A stretch of 16,530 bases of DNA from an uncultured Erysipelotrichaceae bacterium. GTDB taxonomy: Bacteria > Bacillota_I > Bacilli_A > Erysipelotrichales > Erysipelotrichaceae. The stretch spans positions 1 to 16,530 of the forward strand of contig CAKUQM010000037.1 in NCBI GenBank assembly GCA_934675465.1. Direction: 5' to 3'. The notes under the pieces were generated by a model. That model did not search any database and was not told where the DNA came from. It saw only the letters and a list, made by a program, of their open reading frames with translations. Positions 6,725-13,017 of this stretch are shown here, in pieces. Numbering within the stretch: position 1 is the first letter of the stretch; each line of letters starts with the position of its first letter. The position numbers and the translations under genes are program-made.

Positions 6725-8268
6725 TGTTTTCAATTAAAATTAAGGTTCCAGAAACAATAAAAGAAGAATTAAATGGTCGTTTACTATTTATCGTAGATAA
6801 GCCGAATAAGAAAAAGGATAAGCAATTATTTAATCGTATTTCTTTAAATAATGGTTGTCCTTTCTTTGGGGTTACATTCTATGGCTTAATGCCAGGTGAT
6901 GAGATTGATTTATTAGAACAAGCTGATCATATTTTGGGTTGGCCCTTTAAATTTGAAGAAATCCCCCATAAGAAGTTAGAAGTTCAAGCTTTCTTTATTA
7001 AATATTCAAAGTATGAAAGAAGTGATGGTCATACTGTTTATGGCATGGAGGATCATGGTGGCGGTGGCAATTTTAAGGAGAATCCATATAATCTTTATAG
7101 TGATGTGCTTACTGTTAACTATGGTAAACAAGAGATTAGTTTAACTTTAGATAAGGAAATTGAATTGCCATATGAATTAAAAGAAGGCATGGTGACTCAA
7201 CAAGGTAATTATGAAGATAAGGAAAATATTAAGTATGTAAAGATACATTCTAAGTTATTATCAGACTTCTGGAATCATGATATGTATTTTGGTGCTAATG
7301 TCTTATTGCCACGTAATTATGATGCGTCTAAAAAGTATCCAATTCTTTATTGGCAAGGTCATTGGCCAAAGGATAGAGTCCCTTTGCGTTATGGTCATGA
7401 TGAAGAAAGTGATAAAGAATTTACAGAATTCTGGGATAATGAAGCGCCTGAGATGATTATTGTGTCTTTTAGAGATGCAAATATTTTCTATGATGATTCT
7501 TATCATGTTAATTCAGCTAATTTGGGTCCCTATGGTGATGCGTTAGTAACTGAGGCTATACCTTATATTGAAGAAATGTTTGGTGGTTATAAGGAAAGTG
7601 GCGCCCGTGCTTTAGCTGGTGGTTCTACTGGTGGTTGGGAGTCTATGGCTTTACAACTTTTCTATCCAAAGTTCTTTGGTGGTACTTGGCCATTTTGTCC
7701 TGATGGTATGGATTTCCATGGTTTTCAATTAATTGATTTATATAATGATGATAATGCCTATTATTTAAATCATGAATGGTGTAAGGTAGAAAGACCTGCT
7801 TATCGTGATACCAAGGGTAATGTTATTTGGACGGTTAAGGATGAGAATGATTATGAATTAGCACTAGGTGGTGATAAAGCCCATGGACAGGGTCAATGGG
7901 GTATTTGGGAGGCTGTATATTCTCCGGTTGGAGAAGATGGCTATCCTATGAATGTCTTTGATCCATTTACTGGTAAGATTAATCGTAAAGTTGTTAAGTA
8001 TTGGCATGATAATTATGATTTAAATGTTTATTTAAAGAAACATCATAAGGAAATCATGAAAGATCTTAAAGGCAAGATTCATTTAAGAGGTGGTGATATG
8101 GATAACTTTTATTTGAACTTGTCTCAATGGGATATTACCGAGACTTTAGAGAAGTACAAGTATGATGGCTATTCCGTAACGTTTAAAAAGGGTGGTCATT
8201 CATCTCATATAGCTTCTAAGGATTTAATTCTTGAGATTGCGGATTATTTTAAGAAACAAGGATATTAG
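6724..8268 (+). CDS. Putative intracellular esterase, alpha/beta-hydrolase fold (PF00756-like)
   Basis: This 514-residue protein has no signal peptide. The N-terminal third (about 1-165) looks like a separate beta-rich domain of unknown role. The hydrolase domain (about 170-512) has YPILYWQGHWP as likely oxyanion strand, VNSANLGPYGDAL, and the nucleophile elbow AGGSTGGWESMAL with Ser301 (GxSxG). Near the end are RGGDMDNFYLN (D458 or D460 as acid) and KGGHSSH (H492 or H495 as base). The fold resembles esterase D/CE1-type proteins. ATG 6724 shares a base with the uxaC stop, and AAGGAG lies 8 bases upstream, so it is co-translated with uxaC. Context suggests it releases a uronate from an ester (for example feruloyl, acetyl, methyl or aryl) inside the cell; the substrate is unknown. 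It lacks the GCSRxGK motif of CE15 glucuronoyl esterases. Confidence 0.82.
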   Translation: MFSIKIKVPETIKEELNGRLLFIVDKPNKKKDKQLFNRISLNNGCPFFGVTFYGLMPGDEIDLLEQADHILGWPFKFEEIPHKKLEVQAFFIKYSKYERSDGHTVYGMEDHGGGGNFKENPYNLYSDVLTVNYGKQEISLTLDKEIELPYELKEGMVTQQGNYEDKENIKYVKIHSKLLSDFWNHDMYFGANVLLPRNYDASKKYPILYWQGHWPKDRVPLRYGHDEESDKEFTEFWDNEAPEMIIVSFRDANIFYDDSYHVNSANLGPYGDALVTEAIPYIEEMFGGYKESGARALAGGSTGGWESMALQLFYPKFFGGTWPFCPDGMDFHGFQLIDLYNDDNAYYLNHEWCKVERPAYRDTKGNVIWTVKDENDYELALGGDKAHGQGQWGIWEAVYSPVGEDGYPMNVFDPFTGKINRKVVKYWHDNYDLNVYLKKHHKEIMKDLKGKIHLRGGDMDNFYLNLSQWDITETLEKYKYDGYSVTFKKGGHSSHIASKDLILEIADYFKKQGY

Positions 8269-8290
8269 GTGGGCTGAGGTCCACCTTTTT
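8268..8290 (+). terminator. Rho-independent terminator of the regulator-uxaC-esterase operon
   Basis: GGTGGGC, loop TGAG and GTCCACC make a 7-bp stem with one G-U pair, followed by five T. The stem begins at the last base of the esterase stop codon, an unusually tight arrangement. The glmS promoter begins directly afterwards. Confidence 0.85.
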
Positions 8291-8300
8291 GGTATATAAT
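8290..8300 (+). promoter_or_regulatory. Candidate glmS promoter (-10 region)
   Basis: TGGTATATAAT contains TATAAT (8295-8300) and, one register earlier, a TGN-TATATA extended -10. It would start transcription near 8305-8307, about 30 bases before the ribozyme cleavage site. A -35 box would fall in the preceding terminator stem and is not recognisable. Confidence 0.5.
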
Positions 8301-8331
8301 TTTAATATTGTTCTTTGAATGCTTATTTCTC
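8300..8331. repeat. Left arm of the inverted repeat flanking glmS
   Basis: The reverse complement of this 32-base stretch recurs at 10298-10328 with a one-base indel and one substitution. It covers almost all of the predicted 5' leader upstream of the ribozyme. In RNA the substitution is a G-U pair, so leader and 3' region could pair almost continuously. Confidence 0.85.
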
Positions 8332-8336
8332 AGCTA

Positions 8337-8462
8337 GCGCCAAGAACCTTTTGGTGGGTTAACGAGGAGAAGGTTTATCGAATTTTTCGGCGGGTACCTT
8401 CCGTAGTGTCTACTACGAATGGACTAACAAATATAGAAGTGATTCTAAAACAAATTTAGTCC
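8337..8462 (+). ncRNA. glmS ribozyme (glucosamine-6-phosphate-activated self-cleaving riboswitch)
   Basis: It lies in the glmS 5' UTR. Glucosamine-6-phosphate acts as coenzyme for self-cleavage, lowering glmS expression. The cleavage site is A8336/G8337 in AGCGCC. The core follows known members: GAACC pairing to GGTT (a short P1), AACGAGGAG, TTTATCGAATTTTTCGGCGG (catalytic core), GAAGGT/ACCTTC pairing, a CGTAGT/ACTACG hairpin (P3) and a distal GGACTAA/TTAGTCC stem (8421-8427 with 8456-8462). That stem encloses TAGAA-GTGA-TTCTA (P4 region). Departures are a much shorter P1 than in Bacillus and GTTAACGAGG where the usual form is GTTGACGAGG. The 3' boundary is 41 bases before the glmS ATG. Confidence 0.96.
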
Positions 8463-8503
8463 AATAGATATGATTGATAATAATAGAAAGTTGAGAAAAA
8501 TAT

Positions 8504-10288
8504 ATGTGCGGAATTATTGGTTGCGTGGGTTTTAATAATGCCTACGATGTAATAATTAAGAGTCTTAGTTTATTAGAATACCGTGGTTATGATAGTGTTG
8601 GTGTAGGTCTTTTTAATAGTGGCAAAATTGAAGTATTTAAAAAGGCCGGTAGAACTGCTGATTTAGAAGAATTATTGAAAGATAATAGTTTTAATTCTAA
8701 ATGTGGCATAGGCCATACTAGATGGGCTACTCATGGTGTTGTTAGTGATAAGAATGCTCATCCTTTTAAAGTTGGTAGGGTCACTCTTGTTCATAATGGG
8801 ATAATTGAAAATTATAAAGAACTTAAGGAAGAATATAATTTGAGTGGTTTAAAGTCAGAAACAGATAGCGAGGTTGTCGCTGCTCTTTTAGATAAGTTTT
8901 ATGATGGTAACGTTTTAGAAACAATTAATAAGGTTTGTTCATTATTGAAGGGTACTTATGCATTACTCGTGATGTTTGATGATAAAAAAGATACTATTTA
9001 TGCGACAAGACATGTAAGTCCTTTGGTGTTTGGATACAAAGACAATGAGATTATGATTTCTAGTGAGGTGCTACCTTTAACTAATTACTTTGATGATTAT
9101 AGTATCTTGCCAGAAGATTGTATCTTAGCCACGAATGATAAAGCTATAGCTGTTTATGATAAGAATCTAAATAAAATAGATGTTAATTTTCAAAAGATAA
9201 ATGAAAAGAATGTTAATGAACTTGGTGAATATAAGACTTATCTTGATAAGGAGATTCACCAGCAGCCTAAGGTATTAAGACATTGTTTAAATAATTATGT
9301 AAAAGATGATTTACCTAATTTTGATTTTGATTCTTTAAAAAATATCAATAAGATATGTTTTGTGGCCTGTGGTACTTCTTATCATGCTTCTTTGATGGCT
9401 AAAAGTACGATAGAAGAGTATGTTAAGATACCGGTGATTGTTGAGGTTGCAAGTGAATTTATTTATCATGAGCATTTTATCGATGATAAGACTTTGTTGA
9501 TTGCCTTGTCACAATCAGGAGAAACCATTGATACGATTGAAGCTGCAAAGCATGGTAAATCTTATGGGGCTAAACTATTATCACTTGTTAATGTTGAAAA
9601 TAGTGAATTAGTTCATATTTCGGATTATCATTTATTAACATTGGCTGGAAGAGAGATGTCGGTAGCATCCACTAAAGCTTATACATCACAGTTATTGGTT
9701 CTAAGACTCTTTGCCTACTATTTAGCTTTAATAAAAGATAAGATCAGTATAGATGAGGTTAAAACTAAGATAATTGATTTGTATAAGTTACCTTCAATGA
9801 TTGAAGAAATCTTTACAAAGGAAGATGACATTAATCAATTAAGTAAGGCTTTAGTAGGAAAAGAAATCTTCATGATAGGTAGAGCTAATGATTATACAAG
9901 CTTATTAGAGGCAGCATTGAAGATTAAGGAGTTAGCTTATATCAATGTGAATGCTTATATGGGTGGTGAGATTAAACATGGTCCTATTGCCCTTATTGAT
10001 GATAAAACGGTGGTGATTGGTTTGAGCTTGGATGAAAAGCTTAACACGAAGATTGTTAGTAATCTAAAGGAATGTGAATCTAGAAAGGCTAAGATTATTC
10101 TTGTGACTAATGATAAATTGAATACAAATGTATTTGATGAAATCATTTTGATTCCTGATGGTAAAAAAGAAATAGAGGAGATGGCAAGTATTGTCATATT
10201 CCAATTGTTGGCTAAGGATTTAGCACTACTTCTTAATAGAGATGTGGATAAGCCTAGAAATTTAGCTAAGGTTGTAACTGTTGAATAA
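8504..10288 (+). CDS. glmS: Glutamine-fructose-6-phosphate aminotransferase (isomerizing) GlmS
   Basis: GlmS makes glucosamine-6-phosphate from fructose-6-phosphate and glutamine, the first step toward UDP-GlcNAc and cell wall. It has 594 residues, near the family length of about 600. The class II glutaminase domain starts at Cys2 (MCGIIG) and includes YRGYDS, GIGHTRWATHG, HNGIIENY and ETDSEVV. Two SIS sugar-isomerase domains follow: CFVACGTSYHASL, ALSQSGETIDT and ASTKAYTSQ in the first; IGRANDY, KIKELAYINVNAYMGGEIKHGP in the second. The C-terminus is DKPRNLAKVVTVE, with a Val where Ser is common. ATG 8504 is fixed by the mandatory MCGI start. The ribosome binding site is weak (a GAG about 10 bases upstream). 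The gene is monocistronic between terminators, and control should be through the ribozyme. Confidence 0.98.
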   Translation: MCGIIGCVGFNNAYDVIIKSLSLLEYRGYDSVGVGLFNSGKIEVFKKAGRTADLEELLKDNSFNSKCGIGHTRWATHGVVSDKNAHPFKVGRVTLVHNGIIENYKELKEEYNLSGLKSETDSEVVAALLDKFYDGNVLETINKVCSLLKGTYALLVMFDDKKDTIYATRHVSPLVFGYKDNEIMISSEVLPLTNYFDDYSILPEDCILATNDKAIAVYDKNLNKIDVNFQKINEKNVNELGEYKTYLDKEIHQQPKVLRHCLNNYVKDDLPNFDFDSLKNINKICFVACGTSYHASLMAKSTIEEYVKIPVIVEVASEFIYHEHFIDDKTLLIALSQSGETIDTIEAAKHGKSYGAKLLSLVNVENSELVHISDYHLLTLAGREMSVASTKAYTSQLLVLRLFAYYLALIKDKISIDEVKTKIIDLYKLPSMIEEIFTKEDDINQLSKALVGKEIFMIGRANDYTSLLEAALKIKELAYINVNAYMGGEIKHGPIALIDDKTVVIGLSLDEKLNTKIVSNLKECESRKAKIILVTNDKLNTNVFDEIILIPDGKKEIEEMASIVIFQLLAKDLALLLNRDVDKPRNLAKVVTVE

Positions 10289-10297
10289 TAAAAAAGC

Positions 10298-10328
10298 GAG
10301 AAATAAGCATTAAAGGACAATATTAAAA
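10298..10328. repeat. Right arm of the inverted repeat flanking glmS
   Basis: This 31-base stretch in the glmS 3' untranslated region is the reverse complement of 8300-8331: 14 matching bases, a one-base gap, 4 matches, one mismatch (G-U in RNA), then 12 matches. It ends against the terminator palindrome. Confidence 0.85.
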
Positions 10329-10346
10329 CGTCCATATGGACGTTTT
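10325..10346. terminator. Palindromic bidirectional terminator between glmS and tRNA-Thr
   Basis: A perfect 22-bp palindrome, AAAACGTCC-ATAT-GGACGTTTT, has T runs on both strands (TTTTATA on +, TTTTAATATT on -). It can end glmS on the + strand and the tRNA-Thr transcript on the - strand. Confidence 0.8.
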
Positions 10347-10353
10347 ATACAAA

Positions 10354-10429
10354 TGGTGCCGACGATAGGGTTTGAACCTACGACCTACGCGTTACGAGTG
10401 CGTTGCTCTGCCAGCTAAGCTACGTCGGC
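10354..10429 (-). tRNA. tRNA-Thr (anticodon CGT)
   Basis: A complete 76-base cloverleaf reads on the - strand from 10429 to 10354. The acceptor stem GCCGACG/CGTCGGC is perfect, the D stem is GCTT/GAGC, and the anticodon loop CTCGTAA gives CGT, reading ACG (Thr). The T stem is GTAGG/CCTAT with TTCAAAC loop. The discriminator is A73 and CCA is encoded. The anticodon stem ACGCA/CGCGT has an A31-C39 mismatch where most tRNA-Thr have A-U. It starts 11 bases past the stop of a Fem-like gene on the same strand with no terminator between, so it may be co-transcribed with the Fem pair. A terminator follows at 10346-10325. Confidence 0.97.
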
Positions 10430-10431
10430 AT

Positions 10432-10456
10432 AATAGGGTATTACCCTATTTTTTTT
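10432..10456 (+). terminator. + strand intrinsic terminator overlapping the Fem-like gene's stop codon
   Basis: AATAGGGT, loop ATT and ACCCTATT form an 8-bp stem (10432-10450), and an uninterrupted T run continues to 10456. It works only on the + strand, where it would stop read-through from glmS into the antisense of the Fem genes. On the - strand no T run follows, so tRNA-Thr can be reached from upstream. Confidence 0.65.
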
Positions 10457-11700
10457 GTAAGTTTATAAGCTTTCAACATGATGTCATAAAGACGTTTTAC
10501 AATTGAATTAATTTGATATTCAAATTGACCAATTAATTCTACAACTTCACCACCATATTGTTTCTTATAAGTATATAAGCCATAAGATTCACTCTTTGGA
10601 TCAAAGTTTCCGGTGATGCCATAGAAGTTGTAATAATCATAGCCTTCGTTTTTACATAACTTGATAAGTTCGGCTACGATGATATTAGAAGTGTTAAAGT
10701 GTTGCAAGCAATCTTCATCATTTCCTGCCAACAACATTATAGCTTCTTTACCATAGGTTAATAGACAGACAACGCTTAATGGTACTATCTTACCTTTTTC
10801 TTTTTCTAAAATATCTAATTGTTCAATAATCTTTTGATTAGAATTAATAGTAACCTTTTCTTCCTTGATTCTACCTGCATTAGAAGCTTCATGTTCCATT
10901 AGTTTTTCAACACGTTTACTAATTTTTGATATTTCAGCTTCAGCATTCTTACGGCACTTATCAACATCGATTTCAGCTACCATGTATCTTAGAATTTTAT
11001 CTTTAGAAAGGGCTGAATACATTTGTTTGTAGTAACCAAGGGGTCTATCAATAAAGCCTTTCCTAATTGAAGTTTTATTCATTAAATCTTTAAAAACTTC
11101 AATTTCATCTTCTTTTAGTTCTCTAACATTAATCCCAAAAAAGTCTTTTTTATTGGCCCTTCTTTTAGCTTCTTTCTTAAAACCCTTATAGATTTCATCA
11201 ATAGTCTTGTCTTTAATATTTAATCTGAATAAGAAACGAGGTTGTAAATTTTCATAATATAGGTTATAGCCCGTATGTTTATAGCCTAAAGAAACGAGCT
11301 GATTAACTACATCATGATTGTCAAATCCATCTTCAATAATATTTCCATCAATATCTCTATGATTTAATAAAACATAGGGGTCAATGATTAGTTCGAAGAC
11401 TTTTTTGTTTTTTAAATAAGCTATAAGTTCTTTGTTTACCTTAGTTAATAATTCTTTGTCGTTATAATCTATTAAGAAACCTCTAGGACAATAGGCCATG
11501 TAGCTGTTTAATAGTGGCATTTTCTTTAATAGGAATAGACCACAAGCTTTTATTTGATTATCTTTTTCATAAGCCAAATATAAGCCTTTCCAGTTGGTAT
11601 AAGATTTTAAATCGGCCCAGTTGCTTGTTTGATAAAAAGTAACATTGTCAAATGTTTTGGAGATACTATTAAAATCTTCTTTTTTAATTTCTTTTATCAT
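10441..11700 (-). CDS. FemX/MurM-like aminoacyl-tRNA-dependent peptidyltransferase, second of tandem pair
   Basis: Fem-family enzymes transfer amino acids from aminoacyl-tRNA to the lysine-type side chain of lipid-linked peptidoglycan precursors at the inner membrane face. The 419-residue product (family about 400-420) has two GNAT-like halves: TFYQTSNWADLKSY (21-34) and YMAYCPRGFLIDY (67-79) in the first; the C-terminal motif YTYKKQYGGEVVELIGQFEY (376-395) in the second. A coiled-coil arm at about 246-303, rich in Lys and Glu, is inserted as in FemA/FemX. It follows its paralogue with a single base between stop and start, and AAAGGAAA ahead of ATG lies inside the upstream gene's end, so the two are coupled. 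Which amino acid it adds cannot be read from sequence. tRNA-Thr follows directly. Confidence 0.88.
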   Translation of the reverse strand: MIKEIKKEDFNSISKTFDNVTFYQTSNWADLKSYTNWKGLYLAYEKDNQIKACGLFLLKKMPLLNSYMAYCPRGFLIDYNDKELLTKVNKELIAYLKNKKVFELIIDPYVLLNHRDIDGNIIEDGFDNHDVVNQLVSLGYKHTGYNLYYENLQPRFLFRLNIKDKTIDEIYKGFKKEAKRRANKKDFFGINVRELKEDEIEVFKDLMNKTSIRKGFIDRPLGYYKQMYSALSKDKILRYMVAEIDVDKCRKNAEAEISKISKRVEKLMEHEASNAGRIKEEKVTINSNQKIIEQLDILEKEKGKIVPLSVVCLLTYGKEAIMLLAGNDEDCLQHFNTSNIIVAELIKLCKNEGYDYYNFYGITGNFDPKSESYGLYTYKKQYGGEVVELIGQFEYQINSIVKRLYDIMLKAYKLTKKIG

Positions 11701-11701
11701 T

Positions 11702-12964
11702 TTAATTTCCTTTTAAAGAACGGTGATATAAAATTCTTCTTCTAGCTTTTAAAAGATTAGAAATAATCTTATTAGCTAGGGGTCTTGTGACAAAGTCGAA
11801 TTCACCGACAAATTCTACAAAGTCACCACCAAATCTTAATTTAAATAAATAAATACCGTAGATTTGACTATCTTTATCAACTTTTCCTTCCGATCCATAG
11901 AAGTCTACTGTTGTATATCCTTCTTTTTTGCTGTCTAAAAGAATGTGATAGTAAAGTTCATAGTTGGCATTTAAGAATAATAATTGATCACTATTGCCAC
12001 CGTGGATTGTCCATACTTTGTCTTTAAATTTAGCTGTTATGATTGAAGATAAGACAATTCTTTCTTCCTTTAGTTCATCAACTTCAGCTTTTAATTTAAG
12101 AATCTTATTTCTCTTTTGTGCTAAATCCTTTAATTTATTCTCTTTCTTAGGACCATCAGGTCTTTGATTAACGGTATCGATTTCTTTATCAACAGCAGCT
12201 AACTTATTATTAAAGATTTCTTTTAATCTATTAGAATTGATACTAGCTACATAGATATCTGCTTCATTCTTATTTTTAAGATTTTCATAGAAGTTCTTAA
12301 AATAATCATAAGATTCTACAAACATCTTCTTTCTAAGGGATGTTTCTTTCATTACCTTGTAGAAGTCATCTAGGGCACCTTCTTGGTTTTTAGTGATAGT
12401 TACTTCATAAGGGTTCTTATCTTTTAGAATCTTTTTAGTAGTGTTATGTAGATTCTTGAATAAGTCTTCTTCACTTTGACTAACGTCTACTCTAAAGGTA
12501 AAGCGCGGTGCTGAGCTTTCTGTGAATTTGGTTGTGAAGCCTCTAAAATTGCCACCGTTTTCTTTGAAGAAGTCAATTAATCCAAAAGTATCATAGGTTT
12601 CTATTCTGTTGGCATCACCATCTAGCTTGGCAATGATGATATCAGGGTTAATTTTAAAATAAAGACCATGATTCTTTTTAGTATAAGTTTTTAATGTTTC
12701 AATTACGTTCTTTAATAGTTTTTTGTCACTGTAGTCACAAATAAAGCCTCTTGGACAATAATAAGTTGAATAGGGTCCAATTTTCTTTTCTAGCATTAAG
12801 GCTGTAGCCTTTAGATTGTTGTTTTCATATAGTCCTAGGCAATGAGGGATATATCCTCTGTTTTTTGATACGTCTTTCCAGGCACTTGTTTGCATAAAAT
12901 GTGACTTGTTACTATTAAAGACAAATTCGTCTAATGTCTTATCGTCTATTTCTTTTGTTTCCAT
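11702..12964 (-). CDS. FemX/MurM-like aminoacyl-tRNA-dependent peptidyltransferase, first of tandem pair
   Basis: A 420-residue paralogue of the following gene, with the same layout. It shows HFMQTSAWKDV (22-32), STYYCPRGFICDY (66-78), RFTFRVDVSQSEEDLFKNL, a Lys/Glu coiled coil (about 245-305) with an internal Pro-rich break (QRPDGPKK), and the C-terminal YLFKLRFGGDFVEFVGEFDF (372-391). Tandem Fem paralogues usually add successive residues of an interpeptide bridge, or one residue each; this is family knowledge, not shown here. The start at 12964 has no Shine-Dalgarno. An extended -10 (TGT-TATAAT) ends only eight bases upstream, so the mRNA is probably leaderless. Divergent from the oxidoreductase operon across 53 bp. 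Confidence 0.88.
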   Translation of the reverse strand: METKEIDDKTLDEFVFNSNKSHFMQTSAWKDVSKNRGYIPHCLGLYENNNLKATALMLEKKIGPYSTYYCPRGFICDYSDKKLLKNVIETLKTYTKKNHGLYFKINPDIIIAKLDGDANRIETYDTFGLIDFFKENGGNFRGFTTKFTESSAPRFTFRVDVSQSEEDLFKNLHNTTKKILKDKNPYEVTITKNQEGALDDFYKVMKETSLRKKMFVESYDYFKNFYENLKNKNEADIYVASINSNRLKEIFNNKLAAVDKEIDTVNQRPDGPKKENKLKDLAQKRNKILKLKAEVDELKEERIVLSSIITAKFKDKVWTIHGGNSDQLLFLNANYELYYHILLDSKKEGYTTVDFYGSEGKVDKDSQIYGIYLFKLRFGGDFVEFVGEFDFVTRPLANKIISNLLKARRRILYHRSLKGN

Positions 12965-12972
12965 ACTTTTTA

Positions 12973-12981
12973 ATTATAACA
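12973..12981 (-). promoter_or_regulatory. Extended -10 promoter of the Fem pair
   Basis: TGT-TATAAT on the - strand is a consensus extended -10 element. The expected start, 6-7 bases on, lies about 2-3 bases before the ATG at 12964-12962, predicting a leaderless or nearly leaderless message. No -35 is recognisable. Confidence 0.6.
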
Positions 12982-12999
12982 TTTACTTTATAAGGGATA

Positions 13000-13008
13000 T
13001 GGTAAAAT
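13000..13008 (+). promoter_or_regulatory. Candidate extended -10 promoter of the GlpA-like operon
   Basis: TGG-TAAAAT is a plausible extended -10. Its start point would be about three bases before ATG 13018, again leaderless. TATAAG at 12989-12994 is an alternative -10 giving a leader of about 17 bases without a Shine-Dalgarno. Confidence 0.4.
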
Positions 13009-13017
13009 GAGTATAAG

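Noticed and set aside
8300..10328. Transposon ends around glmS as the settled explanation of the inverted repeat
   Set aside because: No target-site duplication is visible outside the arms and no transposase lies inside; kept only as one alternative.
9955..10335. - strand frame of 126 codons within glmS
   Set aside because: It is antisense to the conserved C-terminal SIS domain of glmS and has no independent support.
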